From: Styela clava | Taxonomy: Eukaryota > Chordata > Ascidiacea > Stolidobranchia > Styelidae | DNA length: 64,000 nt | Assembly: GCF_964204865.1 (NCBI RefSeq) | Contig: NC_135263.1 | Span: 13,375,426 to 13,439,425 of the forward strand | Reading direction: 5' to 3' | Program-made: the position numbers and the translations under genes | Notes under the pieces: generated by a model | Databases searched by the model: none | Seen by the model: the letters and a program-made list of their open reading frames with translations, nothing else | What the model was told of the DNA's origin: nothing | Part shown: positions 10,367 through 23,800 of the stretch, piece after piece | Layout: every line of letters begins with the position of its first letter | Numbering within the stretch: position 1 is the first letter of the stretch

Positions 10367-13300
10367 ATGAGGGATTACAGTATCATTGCGTTGTTGCTTA
10401 CGCTTCTCGCGCAGAAACCGTATGATCCGATGCTTACAGATGAACTGTTCGATGAATACGATTTCATCGTTGGTAAGTTTTTCTTCTGATTATTGATGTT
10501 AGTTATACTTTTATACCTCAAGATGGCTGTTTTAGCATGCGTTATGCTAATTAAAAAACGCACACAAAAATGTTTTTTTATATGTATCAAACGAGACAAG
10601 GAATATTTCTTGTATGTCAAAAATTTCCTGTAGAAAATAGTTATGAAAATCACGATACTGCACTGGGAAAATTCAGATTCAATGCGCTCAAATGCGATTC
10701 AGTATCTTAAAACTAATGAATGGTCATTTCGAATATTGCTCCTAGTTATATTGCGAGAAATATGAACTATTTTTTTAAGTTATAAATTCCCAATGCAACT
10801 GTACTTTAAATATGTTAAAATATATTTCTCTGATCTTGCAGTGGGGGCTGGGACAGCAGGCGCTGTTGTGGCTAGCAGGTTATCTGAAATTCCCGAAGTT
10901 ACGTGAGTTTTGCATTTTGAATGTATTTAGTTGATCATTGTTCTTTTTTTTCAACTTCCGCATATAAAACACCTCAAACCGCGTAAAAATATTGTGATTT
11001 GTCTTAACAATATAATCTGCATTGAGCAGTTTCGTATTTATCTCAAATGAAACACGTTATGGGTCATAAATGTCATGATTTCTTTAAGCTTATTACTATA
11101 TGAGACAAAAAGAATTAAAGCACAATGGTGAAATTTTTTTCATTTAAATCGCTTACAGACAAATGTAAAAATGAGCAGCAAAAGACAGATACTAAAAGTG
11201 CACTATCAACTTGCAAAATAAAAATTATTTTATATGTTCGATTTAATGCAGTGTGCTATTGCTTGAAGCTGGAGGTACAGATTTGGGAAATCATTTAGTA
11301 AAATACCCAAATGGATATGTCAAATTACAGAGAACATCCGTAAACTGGAATTATGACATTGTTGATCAAAAACATTCATTTCTTCAAATGGAAAAGGTGA
11401 TGTTATGGAATTATTTACTTTGGAGAAGGAATTCACTAATTTTAGAATAATCGGAATGGTTCATTCTTGGGTCATTCAAATCATTTTTGTGCCTGGCTCT
11501 TGAAACTACGATATCATCACAAGTCGGAGATGTATCTCTCAACAATTAAAATATCGCATATATAATATCAAAAAATAAATTCAATTTCACTTTAATTAAC
11601 CAGCCAAAGTACCCTCGAGGTAAAATTTTGGGAGGAACGTCATCGATTAATGGAATGGTGTACTTGAGAGGAAGTCCACATGACTATGATTCCTGGCAAG
11701 ATCATGGGGCAAAGGGATGGAGTTGGAAAGATGTCGAAGGCTTTTTCAAAAAAGTTGAAAATGCTTTTGGTGACGAAGTATCAGATAGTTTAGGCCGCGG
11801 AGGAATGCTTAATATTACCCATGGATATCGAAGTCCAATGTTTAACGAGTTGATAAAAGCGGGGAAAGAGATTGGTAAGTTTTTTCAAACTAATTATCTC
11901 TAGTCGATCATATCTTTAGCTGCAAAAAATACTACACGTGTGAAAAATACATGGGTTAGTACCGAATCTAGAGAAATTTGCAGTTAGCCATTAACTAACC
12001 ACGAATATAGGCCACTATAATCTTTTTCATTTCTAAGGCATAAAAGAAGTGGACTACTTCGAAGAAGCAGAAGGAATATCCAGATTGGTGTGTACCTATT
12101 ATGAAGGAATAAGACAGACATCTTCCGATTCGTTTTTACGTCCTGTGTATGAGGAAAGGTATTTTCAATTATCTATATAATATTTCCCAATTTCAGCCAT
12201 GTTTACTTAATCATATTGCCAAGGGGCAAAGCTATACGTATCAAAAGAAACGTTCAAAATTCTGGGTTAAAAAAAGTTAGCCTTTGACTGGCTGTTATCC
12301 GGGTTGGAATAATTTTATATCATGAAATAGATTTACTTCAATACCAGATGTTGAATCCAGAACTTCAAAAAAATGACATGTCAAAACGCATTTATTGTGC
12401 AGGTATAAATTAACTGCTCAAACTGAAGGTGAAGTAGTATTTCCATTTTTCTATAGAAAAGATCGTCTTCACATCGTGACAAATGCACGTGTCGGTAAAG
12501 TGTTATTTGATACTGATGAAAATGGCAAAGTAACGGCTAATGGTGTAACCTACATTAAAAATGGGAAAGAGAAAATTGTAAAAGCACGAAAGGAAGTTAT
12601 TCTATCCGCGGGAGTAATGGAAACTCCGCATATACTGATGCTATCTGGGATCGGCCCCCGAAATCACTTGGAAGATATGATGGTTGGTTGAGACTTGCGT
12701 TTTGGTACTGGGCATATCAGGACGTTACATACTCTTAGTCAGTTATAAATAACAATATATATACTGATTATTTTTACCTCATTAAAATGATATGGAACAT
12801 AATTATACAAAGTTAATTTTTGGGTGAATTTAATTTTTTGTCAAGATGAACATTATCTGCCATTACAATATGACTTATTTAATTGCTTTATGTTCATGAT
12901 CCTTGAACTTGAGATACGTTTTAGATTGATGTTGTAGTGGATGCCCCTGGTGTTGGATCTAACATGGAAGACCACTTAAATAACGCGGCATACTTTAAAT
13001 TGAAAAGTCCACAGTATTATGGACAGGTATGATTTAGTTTCACAATTTCCATATAGAACTATACTAATTAGTAGTAATTAATCCGATGAACCTTCTCCAG
13101 AACAAGAATTCTATGAAAGAATATATTTTGAATGGGACAGGAGCTCTAACTACAGTAGCTGGGATAGACGGCGTTCTTCATTACAGAACAAAATACTTCG
13201 GAACTAATGTTAGCTTGAGTACAAGGTATATAAAATATTGAATTTGTTTTCGTTCAATTGTGTTTTTCTTGTTCAATTCATGGCGTGTTTGATAATTCGG

Positions 13301-16300
13301 CTCCAAAGTAAATTCCATTCAACAAGTCATGTAAAAGGCACCCAATTTTCAATTGATCGGAACTGTAATACGAAAACGTGACGTCTGAAATTTCCATTGT
13401 CAAGGTAACAGGCGCTTGAGTATCGTTGAAATCGAGTACAGACACAAGTGCATGTGTTCTTGAACAATCATTTTCATGCTATATAAAATAAGATAAGATT
13501 TAGTACGTGAAGTGTTTCATATTTGCGGATAACAATTTTGCATTATGAATTAGTACCATATTTGAAAGTTGAAATTCAACTAAACGAGACATTTTGCGGT
13601 TTCCACGGAACGGCCGCAAGCAACTGTAAGAAATAAAAGCGATATAATCGGTGCTGACGTTTTCACTGATACGTGTTTTAACTTGTTTGTTGTTATAAAT
13701 TTGTCATATTTCGCAACACTCAAAAACTTTCAGAAAGTTTTGCTTATTTATATTTCTAATGTAGATCATTCAAAAGATTTTGAATGTGAAAAAAATCATA
13801 CCTAATAATCGAGTTTTAGCTTTTGCCAAAGCTACCTATTATTTAATTGATAAACTTCTATATTTTGACCTACTGCGATTTCGATTCATAACTCTATAGT
13901 GACACCGCGTGTCACATCACTAATTAATTAATAACTCGCTAATTATACGACATAATTCATCCAAAATCAATAGGCTTCTGGTCCGAGATATGATGAATGC
14001 ACAAATTTGGAGCAGATTCAACATCGCCTTCGTGAGATATCGCGTTCATCTAACAGACAGACAAATACCTTAAGATCGATAAGTAATAAACCATATTATG
14101 GTTTTGATTATAGTGAAGATATCCAGTCATGAATACGCTCAGTGCAATTGCAGTGCCCATTACGTATTTGTAGAACAACGAACGTACTGCAACTATACAC
14201 ATTTACCTTACCTTCCTTTGCCTATTTTGGAAAATCGGTGTTCAAAACATAATTATTTGTCAATTTTCTTTTGAGTTGGAGTTATGAAGTCCCAGTTTTA
14301 AAACTTATTTTTAGATGTGTCATGTATTTCTTGGTATTTTATTCTGCCCGTAGTTTACGGCTTTCAAATGTATGTATCTAACTTTTACATAATGAGCGAT
14401 ATTATTTAAAGTCAAAATACTACAACAGTAATCGCCATAGATTATGAAATTCTCCTGAAGAGATAATATACTCAACAAAGACTTATTTGTTACCGAATAA
14501 TAAAATAAATTGCATAAATTTACTGATTAAAAAATCTTTTTCAAATCTATGTAACGAACCGATTCTAAATCTAAAATCTTCATAACGTTTGTTGGCACGA
14601 TAGTTTAGCAATTGAAGCCACCATGTACTCTAGATAGGAGTGGACACGTGAAACCCCTCATAAACAGAATAAACTTGCGTGAGCCTGTTTAATCTAGGAA
14701 CAAAGTTTATCATATTTAGAACACATACCTACCCGAAAACAAAACTAGTTAAGCGGTTCCGATAGAAGCTTGATTGAAACTCTGTTTTAAATACATGAAC
14801 ATTTATAATTGCCTAACACGTTTGAATTGTCATCTATAAGGTTTTGTGAATTCTTTGAACTTGTGAACACGACTAAATTCGTTGTAAAACGCGACTTTAA
14901 CATTGATGTATAAATATTAGGATTACAATATAAAGAACAATGGCAGTATTCTTTTTTTTACAGGAAACGACCATTTCCAACAATCGAAGCGTTGTTTGCT
15001 CCAGCCCCCTTTCCTATTCCTTTCTCCACTCAAGAGAAGGTGGGTGACTCTACATAAAACGCTTTGTTGAGTGAAGATGATCAGCTTATATTTTAGCTCA
15101 AAGATACAGAACAAATTATTCAACTCAAAATTTGTTTATATTAGGGCCGTAGACGTAATATATGACTGAAGTTTTGAAAAGGTCGTATAGGATTGCTAAC
15201 CTCTCGTCATCGCATCGTCTGAAAAGTTGTTCCTTCACGATACAAAACCGAGCGTCAAACGCGATCAATCGGTTGGCTAATCTATTGCCATACGAGAATT
15301 GTCAATAAGGCGAGAAGACGTGTTTCATCACGTATTTAAGGCAATCTTCTTTTATGGGGTGAACATAAAAATTCCTGCTTTAAAAATGGTTTCGTAAGCT
15401 TAATTACAATGTATAAACAGCTTGGTATTTTATATTATATGAATAGTATATATTATATATACTATTATGGTTCTATAATAGTATTTTATTATGTATATAA
15501 TTATTTATAACCCTAGCCTGCGTTTCACTCTGCCGTTGTATTGTATCTTCAACATCCAAAGTCAAGAGGAACGGTACGTTTGAATTCAACGAACCCATTC
15601 GACCAACCCATTATTGATCCTAATTTTTTATCAAATCCCGATGATGTAAAGGTACAAATTGAAGGTGCGTTAATTAAAAGTTTAATTAAAAGTCCGTGTT
15701 GTGAGTGTATGAGAATTAAAAAAAGACTTCATTCCAATGCATGAAACATATAATTAAAGTCAACTGTGACCAGGCGCTTTTGAGTATAAAAATATATATT
15801 CGCGATTTTCAGTACAATATAATGCATTACCAAATGTGCCATTTTCTATGCTCGGTAATATACTGTTAAAATACTTTAAATACTTGAGTTCCTTTATGGG
15901 GTTACAGTTGTAGAAATTTTCTCACCCTGTTTATACACAGATGAAGTTTGATATAATTGCAATTGTATACATGTTGTCAAACTATACAAGGTGTAAAGAC
16001 TGTATTTGAAACTTTTAAATACTCGTTTTAGAGTTAACTCCTCAATTTATTACTCAGGCTTCAGACAATTAGAAAAGTTCGAAATGACAGAGACAATGAA
16101 AGAAACTGGATTTACAATGGTCGTGCCTGATGTTTGCAATGGACAAATGAACAAAAATCCTCCCAGGTAAGAGGATTTAGCAATCAGCACACGAGGTCAA
16201 CTTATATGCAGTTATACCAAATGAAGCAGTCATCTCACACAATAACTACTGGTTTGGGGTATATTTTGTCAGCACCTCATCATCATTCTGAATGATACTT

Positions 16301-17316
16301 CCCTACTACTAAATGAAAAAAAAAAAAACATTTGGTAAAGATAGATATCTGTTTCGTACACTTATAAACACTATGGTTTGTCGAAAATGGGCTATGGGTG
16401 GCACGTGGAACATTTTATTCGTGTTACCGGTGTATTTTGTGATAATTTATAAATATTCCCTATATTATTAAACGGATTTGTATTTGTCCATTCAATATCG
16501 TTGGACACGAAATATACTTACAGATTATTTTGCTGATCTGAGTTATTTCCCCCAAAATGTTGTAATTTTCGGTGCTAAACAGAGTACGATGGGTAGTAAA
16601 TTTTGTTCACACGTATTTATTCGTTGAGCTTTCGTTTAATTTGATAATTTTCCATTTTCTAAAGGTCGAATGAGTTTTACGAATGCTACATGAAATCTTT
16701 CAGCCGCGGAACACATGCGTGTTGCACTGCAAAAATGGGAGATAAGAACAACAAAATGGCTGTTGTTGACGAAAGACTCAGGTACTTAAATAAATAAGCT
16801 AAAAATAAATGAGCTGTTTCTATATATAGTACTAGGTTCGATTGATGAGAAATAAAACAAATATATTTTAACTATTCATTAACAAAACATATTGTTGTAT
16901 GATGGTATGGCCATATTGTCCAGCTAGTTTTAGATTTCAGTCCTTGGTTAAATAGCTTATTAATTCAAATTATATTCATTGTTGTTGCATTCACTACTTT
17001 TGCTATTTTAATTTAATAAAAGAAAAAAGAATCGTAAAACCATGGAATCTCATGAAGCGCGGGTTCCTTGGTTGAGTTGAATACTGTTGGGCACATACTA
17101 ATATTGCCAAAGCTTATTATGTAGTGAAACTTTTTATACTAATACAATAATTTAAAATTTCTTCATGCCATTTGCAGAGTACGTGGAGTTCAGGGACTGA
17201 GAATTGCAGATGCTTCAGTGATGCCACACATCACGTCGTCAAATACTCAGGCTCCTTGTTATATGATTGGTCAAAGAGCGTCAGACATGATTAAGGAAGA
17301 CTGGAGTTTAATATGA
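10367..17316 (+). CDS. GMC-family FAD-dependent oxidoreductase, copy B (glucose dehydrogenase/choline dehydrogenase-like)
   Basis: Thirteen exons: 10367-10472, 10842-10902, 11252-11396, 11604-11874, 12038-12158, 12403-12682, 12925-13026, 13101-13225, 14964-15039, 15517-15664, 16034-16166, 16665-16781, 17178-17316; 1824 nt, 607 aa, the usual size for the family. Residues 1-16 form a short hydrophobic leader ([10 protein letters not shown]), so secretion is likely. The dinucleotide loop is VGAGTAG (36-42), with Glu61 (LLLEAGG) placed to hold the adenosine ribose. GMC signature 1 is at 110-121 ([12 protein letters not shown]) and a near-match to signature 2 at 305-319 ([15 protein letters not shown]). 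The likely catalytic pair is His540 ([10 protein letters not shown]; the usual GTC is CTA here) and Asn584 (MPHITSSNT). It oxidises an alcohol or sugar hydroxyl by hydride transfer to FAD; the substrate cannot be read from sequence. The donor at 12683 is GTTGGT. Confidence 0.92.
13873..14090. repeat. Dispersed repeat inserted in intron 8 of copy B
   Basis: Present here and not in the matching intron of copy C, whose sequence is continuous around 25410-25440. The core (TAGTGACACC, TAATTAATTAATAACTCGCT, GAGATATGATGAATGCACA, GACAGACAAATACCT) recurs at 21729-21935 in intron 2 of copy C. The 3' GACAGACAGACAAAT tail looks like a retroposon end, but I could not assign it to a family. Confidence 0.65.
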
Positions 17317-17321
17317 TGTGG

Positions 17322-17327
17322 AATAAA
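17322..17327 (+). terminator. Candidate polyadenylation signal, GMC copy B
   Basis: AATAAA begins 5 nt after the stop, which is very close; another AATAAA lies about 40 nt further on (near 17368). Which one is used cannot be told from sequence. Confidence 0.35.
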
Positions 17328-17799
17328 AATCGTGGACTATCATGTTGTCGTAAAACCTAATAGTAATAAATTGGCAAATTACGTTTTCAATCATTTTACC
17401 TGCATAATGATGGTTGTTTGAAATTAGTTTTGGAATATGACAAAAGTTCGCTTAGTGCAAGATGCAAACTATTCTCCACGGTAGATTATCGGTAGAATAT
17501 GTGTATTATGTCTATATACCTGAACACTAACATTTGATCCGTGTCTATTGATGTTGTGTTATACGAATGTCATTATCTATTGGTGTTCTGAAATGTTTTC
17601 CGTTTGGAATGTGAATAAAATCTGGTATTTGGTCCTCGGGAAATATTTGAATTTGTGCATTGCAGACCGGTAAACCTGGGCTGTTTACAAGTTTTAAACT
17701 TCTATCAAGAAGTTGTCAAACTTACCAAATTCAGATCATTTGAATGGGGAGATTTACTAGATGGTGGTCTGCGGTAGAAGAACCGGTTATTCTGTTTTG

Positions 17800-19940
17800 A
17801 AGTAATGTTATTGTTAGCCATGAACCTCAAAGATACTGAAGATGACAAAGAAAGGAAGAAAAATTTGTTTCTGCACTATATAGAAGTTGAGTGCTATGAT
17901 ATATATTAAACATTAAGAAGAATCTGACAAAATTTCAGACGCAAAACTGATATCATATTTTGTTCTCAAGTCAAAGAATGAATATTCAAAATACGTATGT
18001 CGTTAAAATACAAATTTGAACGTGCCTGAAAGTCTCCTGCATGTAGTCACATATTTTATAACTGTAAGTATGGTTATTTTGCTAGATTCTGTCGTAAAGC
18101 AATTAAAAAGCTCAACAAGGCCAAGTCGAAAAGTGTGCATAATGAGCCTAAACATGATTGCAGGATCATAAACTGAGTGAAGGTGAATTAGTCTCTCAGT
18201 GAATAGTTCAATGTGTTATAACACTAATCTAGATAAAATACAGTTGAAAATTAACCGCTTATAGATAGATAGTGGTGTTAATTTACTTGTTTGCAAAACA
18301 CTTCAAAATTTAAAAAGAAACTCTAGCCGATAATGCAGACTGGAAACTGCAAATATCACCCTTCCGCAAAAGGGAAATTTTCACGCAGTTCCAACTGTGG
18401 TAAATGTTTCAACACTGTGGTCTATGTTGTTTGACATGCAAGTGGTTGTTTGTTGTTGGTGATCTCGGTATTTTGAAAATTGTTAACTCTGTGTCAAATA
18501 AGCGAGTCAAACTTACTGAAATATAAGGATTATGAATCATTTTTTCATTGGTTAGAGAAACTAAAAAATTCCCATTTGAAGTCGAATATTGATGATCCTC
18601 AAAATCCTGTTCATCAAAATCACAGACGTGTTCTTTTTTAAACGCCCCGGAGGGTCAAAATAAAAAAGTTATGAAATGAAAAGTTCATTGACTATATCAG
18701 GTTCCAGTGGAGCAGTGTCAGATTCGACAGCTGGGGCCTCCTCTTGCAGTCGCAAAAGGGAAGGAACTCCGGCTTAGAGCGGTCGGTTGACACGGTAGAC
18801 TATTAAGTTTGTTGAAGAATCTGCGCATCTTGTCAAATCTTTGAATTCTTTCGACAAATTGGCGTAGTGACCCCGATGTCTCGGTGAAACGAAGTTGGCC
18901 GCTATTGATCTTCCAAAGAAATTTCTACCATATATGCAGGTATTAGAGTTTGGGTCGAAGAGGTGTTAGTTGCGTAACTTCCTACTGAAAAATTCATTTT
19001 CAGACAGGTACGGTAACAAAGGATTTCCTGAAAAACATTCTCACCAATTAGTTGATGTTCCCATCGCAGAACTAAGCAGCACCTTAGCATTCTACATCGC
19101 AGCAGCTAATAAATTGAGGTCATTTGTACCCAGATGTGTACGCAAAAAAATGTTTGATAACATTCATGGTTTGGCGCTACCTCATTCAGGTCTCAGAGGC
19201 TCAATTTGAGTTCATCAGACTACGTGTTGACCGGAATGGCTAAAACATTGCGCAATGGATTCAATTTGAAATCTCCACGACATATCAAACGACCGCTTGA
19301 AACCTGCCTTTCTAAGTTTTTGTGACTCCGAGAGGCCCCAGCTGTCGAATTAGACGCTGCTCCATTGGAACCACAGTCGGAACCTGATGAAATCAATGAT
19401 ATAAAGATTGCGCTACAACATAAAAATAATATAACCTAGCTCAAGATTAGATTGAGGCAGAAGTTTGCTTTTAGTGGTGGAGATATGTGTGATCCAGGTA
19501 AAGTGAGCAAATTTTGAAACCCCACAGATCAAAACGGGGCCAATGGGTCACGCGACCAATCAAACACAGATAGGACATGAACCTAGGTGTTCCTCTAATC
19601 CAGTGTTTTTCAATCTTTGTAACCGTAGTAAACCTTTTACAACTTTTCAAGAACTTTGTATACATTATAAAAGCCAATGTTTATTCACGGCCTAAATAAA
19701 CAATAAATTTTAAACACAGATTAGACAAAAAACTAAAACTGACGATACTGCAATTTCAACATGCAATCTAATGAGCAACTGTCCACAAGTTCAAGTTCTA
19801 AACAGTCTAAATGTGACTGACAACCCTAGCGTCGAAGGGGATATTGTTCAATATAAATTAAGTGTTGTGCATGTCAGCCGAAATCATCAACCCACCCACG
19901 TGCCTGCATCATCTATATAATTTGTGGTGTGCTCAAGTCG
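17800..19940 (+). pseudogene. Degenerate Ty3/Gypsy-type relic, spacer B-C
   Basis: Parallel to 6880-9530 but more deleted. It keeps the second zinc knuckle (YNCKYGYFARFCRKA near 18060-18105), the protease-adjacent stretch near 18260-18310, and the pre-reverse-transcriptase block (PQNPVHQNHR near 18597-18630). Near 19000-19205 one frame stays open and includes FVPRCVRKKMFDNIHGLA, which resembles the zinc-binding start of a retroelement integrase. Downstream frames common to both spacers (SPRHIKRPLE, EAPAVELDAAPLEPQ) are in the same order. It lacks the MITE present in the A-B relic. Stops and frameshifts throughout rule out function. Confidence 0.6.
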
Positions 19941-20153
19941 GTTCATTTGAGTGACAAATGACATTTTATAATTCATAATCGCCGCGTTTGCATTTTTATC
20001 TCCAATTGATTATTATATAATTTATCATATATATTGGAATTTAGAATCCCCAACTTAGGCCTTATATCCTTCTTATACCATTTATCAGTTGTATACCCCA
20101 CTTGTGTTCCGGTATACACTTAGGTATACCGTATACCCGGTTGAAGAACACTG
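19601..20153. mobile_element. hAT-like terminal sequences bracketing spacer sequence
   Basis: The left end CAGTGTTTTTCAATCTTTG (19601) and right end GGTTGAAGAACACTG (to 20153) are inverted relatives typical of hAT termini. Between them, about 19826-20055 is ordinary spacer that also exists after copy A, whereas 19575-19825 and 20056-20290 are extra here. The flanking octamers (CTCTAATC, ATTTAGTC) match only partly. It may be two separate insertions or an old, rearranged element. Confidence 0.4.
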
Positions 20154-20289
20154 ATTTAGTCAGTAGGCTCGAGCAAGCACAACTTGGAGGGATTGAAAGT
20201 ATATATTCTTGTATTGATCTTAAATTTTATATAAAAATGAAAGAGATTTCATGCTGCTTGGTATGTGATTTCTTCCCTCCCGGGCGAGT

Positions 20290-20889
20290 TGTTGCGTTTT
20301 CGCCTTGAGCAAATATCTATGATAATAATGTATCATCGGTAAAATACAATTCTGGGTTGTTTAATATTAGTCGCTATGGATGGTGGGTTGGATGGTTTTA
20401 AGAAAAAATTGAGTGTACCGTGATTGTGACGCTAATTGTAATTACTCAAGAATATATACATTATTTGTTCATTTGGAGAATTGTTCGAAAGATTAAAAAA
20501 AATCCATTTATCTGATACGGCATAAAAGAAATAGATTACCTTGTAGAAACAGGAATATCCAGGTCGGTGATGGTTTTGTGGCAGAACGGGAAATATCGAA
20601 ATGTTGTATACGCCAATTTAACTTACTCAAGGATATATTATTTTATTTGTTCACTTCAATTTTTTGCCAAATTGAGGTAGAAACGTAAATATTGAATAAT
20701 TATGCAATGCAGATATGAAACAGAAATAGCATGCGCAAGCTTTGCGAGTTATCTTCTTATATATTTTAAACTTCTGTTTAATTTGATGTTTTTATTCTAT
20801 TATTTGCACTGCTGTTCATATGGAACAACTAATTATGTGATATATTATGTTTCGTGTAATATTATTAGACAGAATACATTGTCATAGTG
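20290..20889 (+). promoter_or_regulatory. Upstream region of GMC copy C
   Basis: Non-coding and homologous to the region before copy B, with strong identity from about 20718 to the ATG. An acceptor-like TTATTAGACAG ends at 20872, 17 nt before the start codon, exactly as in copy B. Confidence 0.35.
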
Positions 20890-23800
20890 ATGAGGGATTA
20901 CAGTATTATTGCGTTGTTGCTTACGCTTCTCGCGCAGAAACCATATGATCCGATGCTTACAGATGAACTGTTCGATGAATACGATTTCATCGTTGGTAAG
21001 TTTTTCTTCTGATTAATCATGTAAGGTATACTTTCATACCTCAAGATGGCCGTTTTAGCATGCGTTATGCTAATTAAAAAACGCACACAAAAATGTTGTT
21101 TTATATGTATCAAACGAGACAAAGAATATTTCTTGTATGTCAAAATTTCCTGTAGAAAATAGTTATGAAAATCACGATACTACACTGGGAAAATTCAGAT
21201 TCAATGCGCTCAAATGCAATTCCGTATCTTAAAACTAATGAATAGTCTTTCCGAATATTGCTTCTAGTTATGTTACGGGAAATATGAACTACTTTTTTAA
21301 GTTATAAAAGCACCAATGCAACTGTACTTTAAATATGTTAAAATATAATCTTGCAGTGGGGGCTGGTACAGCAGGCGCTGTTGTGGCTAGCAGGTTATCT
21401 GAAATTTCCGAAGTTACGTGAGTTTTGCATTTTGAATGTATTTAGTTGATCATTGTTCTTTTTTTTCAACTTCCGCATATAAAACACCTCAAACCGCGTA
21501 AAAATATTGTGATTTGTCTTACCAATATAATCTGCATTGAGCAGTTTCGTATTTATCTCAAGTGAAACAATAAAAACAAACAAATTAAAGCACAATGGTG
21601 ACATTTTTTTCATTCAAATCGCTAACAGACAAATGTAAAAACGAGAATATCGGTCAGAGACCGAAGACTTATCGATCGTTATCGAAGTATCTTCGACTCA
21701 TCGAAGTTATGGGATCCCCAAAACAGCGCTCTTACTCCATAGTGACACCTTGTGTCTCATCACTAATTAATTAATAACTCGCTAATATACGACATAATTT
21801 GCCCAAAATCAATAGGCTTCTGTTCCGAGATATGATGAATGCACATGCAAATTCTGGAGCAGATTCAATCTCTCTTTCGTGACATATCGCGTGCATCAGA
21901 CAGACAGACAAATACCTATCAACATACCGATTAAAATCGAGCAAAAAGTAATAAGCAGCAAAAGACAGATACTAAAAGTGCACTATCAACTTGCAAAATA
22001 AAAATTATTTTATATGTTCGATTTAATGCAGTGTGCTATTGCTTGAAGCTGGAGGTACAGATTTGGGAAATCATTTAGTAAAATACCCAAATGGATATGT
22101 CAAGGTACAGAGAACATCTGTAAACTGGAATTATGACATTGTTGATCAAAAACATTCATTTCTTCAAATGAAAAAGGTAATGGTATAGAATTAGATACTT
22201 TGAAGAAGGAATTCACTAATTTTAGAATGACCGGAATGGTTCATTCAAATCATTTTTGTGCCTGGCTCTTGAAATTACGATATCATCACAAGTCGGAGAT
22301 GTATCTCTCAACAATTAAAACATCGCATATATAAAAAAATAAATTCAATTCAATTTCACTTAACCAGCCAAAGTACCCTCAAGGTAAAATTTTGGGAGGA
22401 ACGTCGTCGATTAACGGAATGGTGTACTTGAGAGGAAGTCCACATGACTATGATTCCTGGCAAGATCATGGAGCAAAGGGATGGAGTTGGAAGGATGTCG
22501 AAGTCTTTTTCAAAAAAGTTGAAAATGCTTTTGGTGACAAAGTATCAGATAGTTTAGGCCGTGGAGGAATGCTTAATATTAGCCATGGATATCGAAGTCC
22601 AATGTTCAACGAGTTGATAAAAGCGGGTAAAGAGATTGGTAAGTTTTTTTCCAAATCTCAATCGACTTATATCCATACTGTCGAGCATATCGTTGAACGC
22701 TGCAAAAAAATACTGCACATGTGAAAGATACATGTCTTAGCACCAAATCTAGAGATGTGTAGTTGTGCCATAACCGATGTGCCATAACCGAGTCACCACT
22801 GCAGAGTTGGATCAAATAAAGGTAATTCAGTTCAATTACAATTACTTAAGTATGAAATACAATATCTTAAATATTTCAATTACATTACAATTACTCCGTG
22901 CAAAACATATCAAATTACAATTACAACAGAGCAATGCTCAAATATATGAAAACGTTACACAGAGCGAAGCAGTGCTTACCGTTGACACTACCGCTACCCT
23001 CAAAGAAATTCCGAGTTTTGCGTAGCAAGAATTCACAGAATCAAACCATAAAGCCAGTGTTCCCATGGATTTAGCCTATTTTATCACAGCTATTTCTAGA
23101 CTAATTTTTCATTACTACTATTAAAACTACAACTCTTAAGGAGGCAAATGATGATTGACTTATTTGATTCATACTTAAATTTTCGAAACACAACTAAAAA
23201 CTAACGAATACCATTCGAAATCGCAAAATGAGGTAATGTTTACAACCGCGACTGAAAATTTGTCTGAGTGTCTTAATGGATGCAAAAAGGCATATTGTTA
23301 CGTCACTTTTTCGCATCTTGCTGATTGACGAATGTTACGAAATAAAAAAGGCGATTCTCGGAAAACGCCCTTTGGAAAAATATTTTGCCCTTCTTCGTGA
23401 TATTGCGGGCCAAGTGAAAGGACACCGTAGTTTGGTGACCCCTGGTGTAATTGAAAGTGTAATTGGGGCAAAATTTTAGCAAATTACAATTACACAGACT
23501 GAAAATACCCCAATTACATTACAATTACATGAAAAACTGTAATTAATTACATCAATTACAAATGATCCAACCCTGGTCACCAGTAACCACGAAAACTAGA
23601 AAATATAATCTATTGCATTTCTAAGGCATAAAAGAAGTAGATTACTTTAAAGAAACAGAGGGAATATCCAGATTAGTGTGTACCTATTATGAAGGAATAA
23701 GACAGACATCTTCCGATTCGTTTTTACGTCCTGTGTATGAGGAAAGGTATTTTCAATTATCTATGTAATATTTCGCAATTTCAGCCACGTTTACTTAATC

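Noticed and set aside
23276..23479. 67-codon open frame inside the hAT-like element
   Set aside because: Too short, no transposase motif seen; could be a decayed remnant but nothing supports it.
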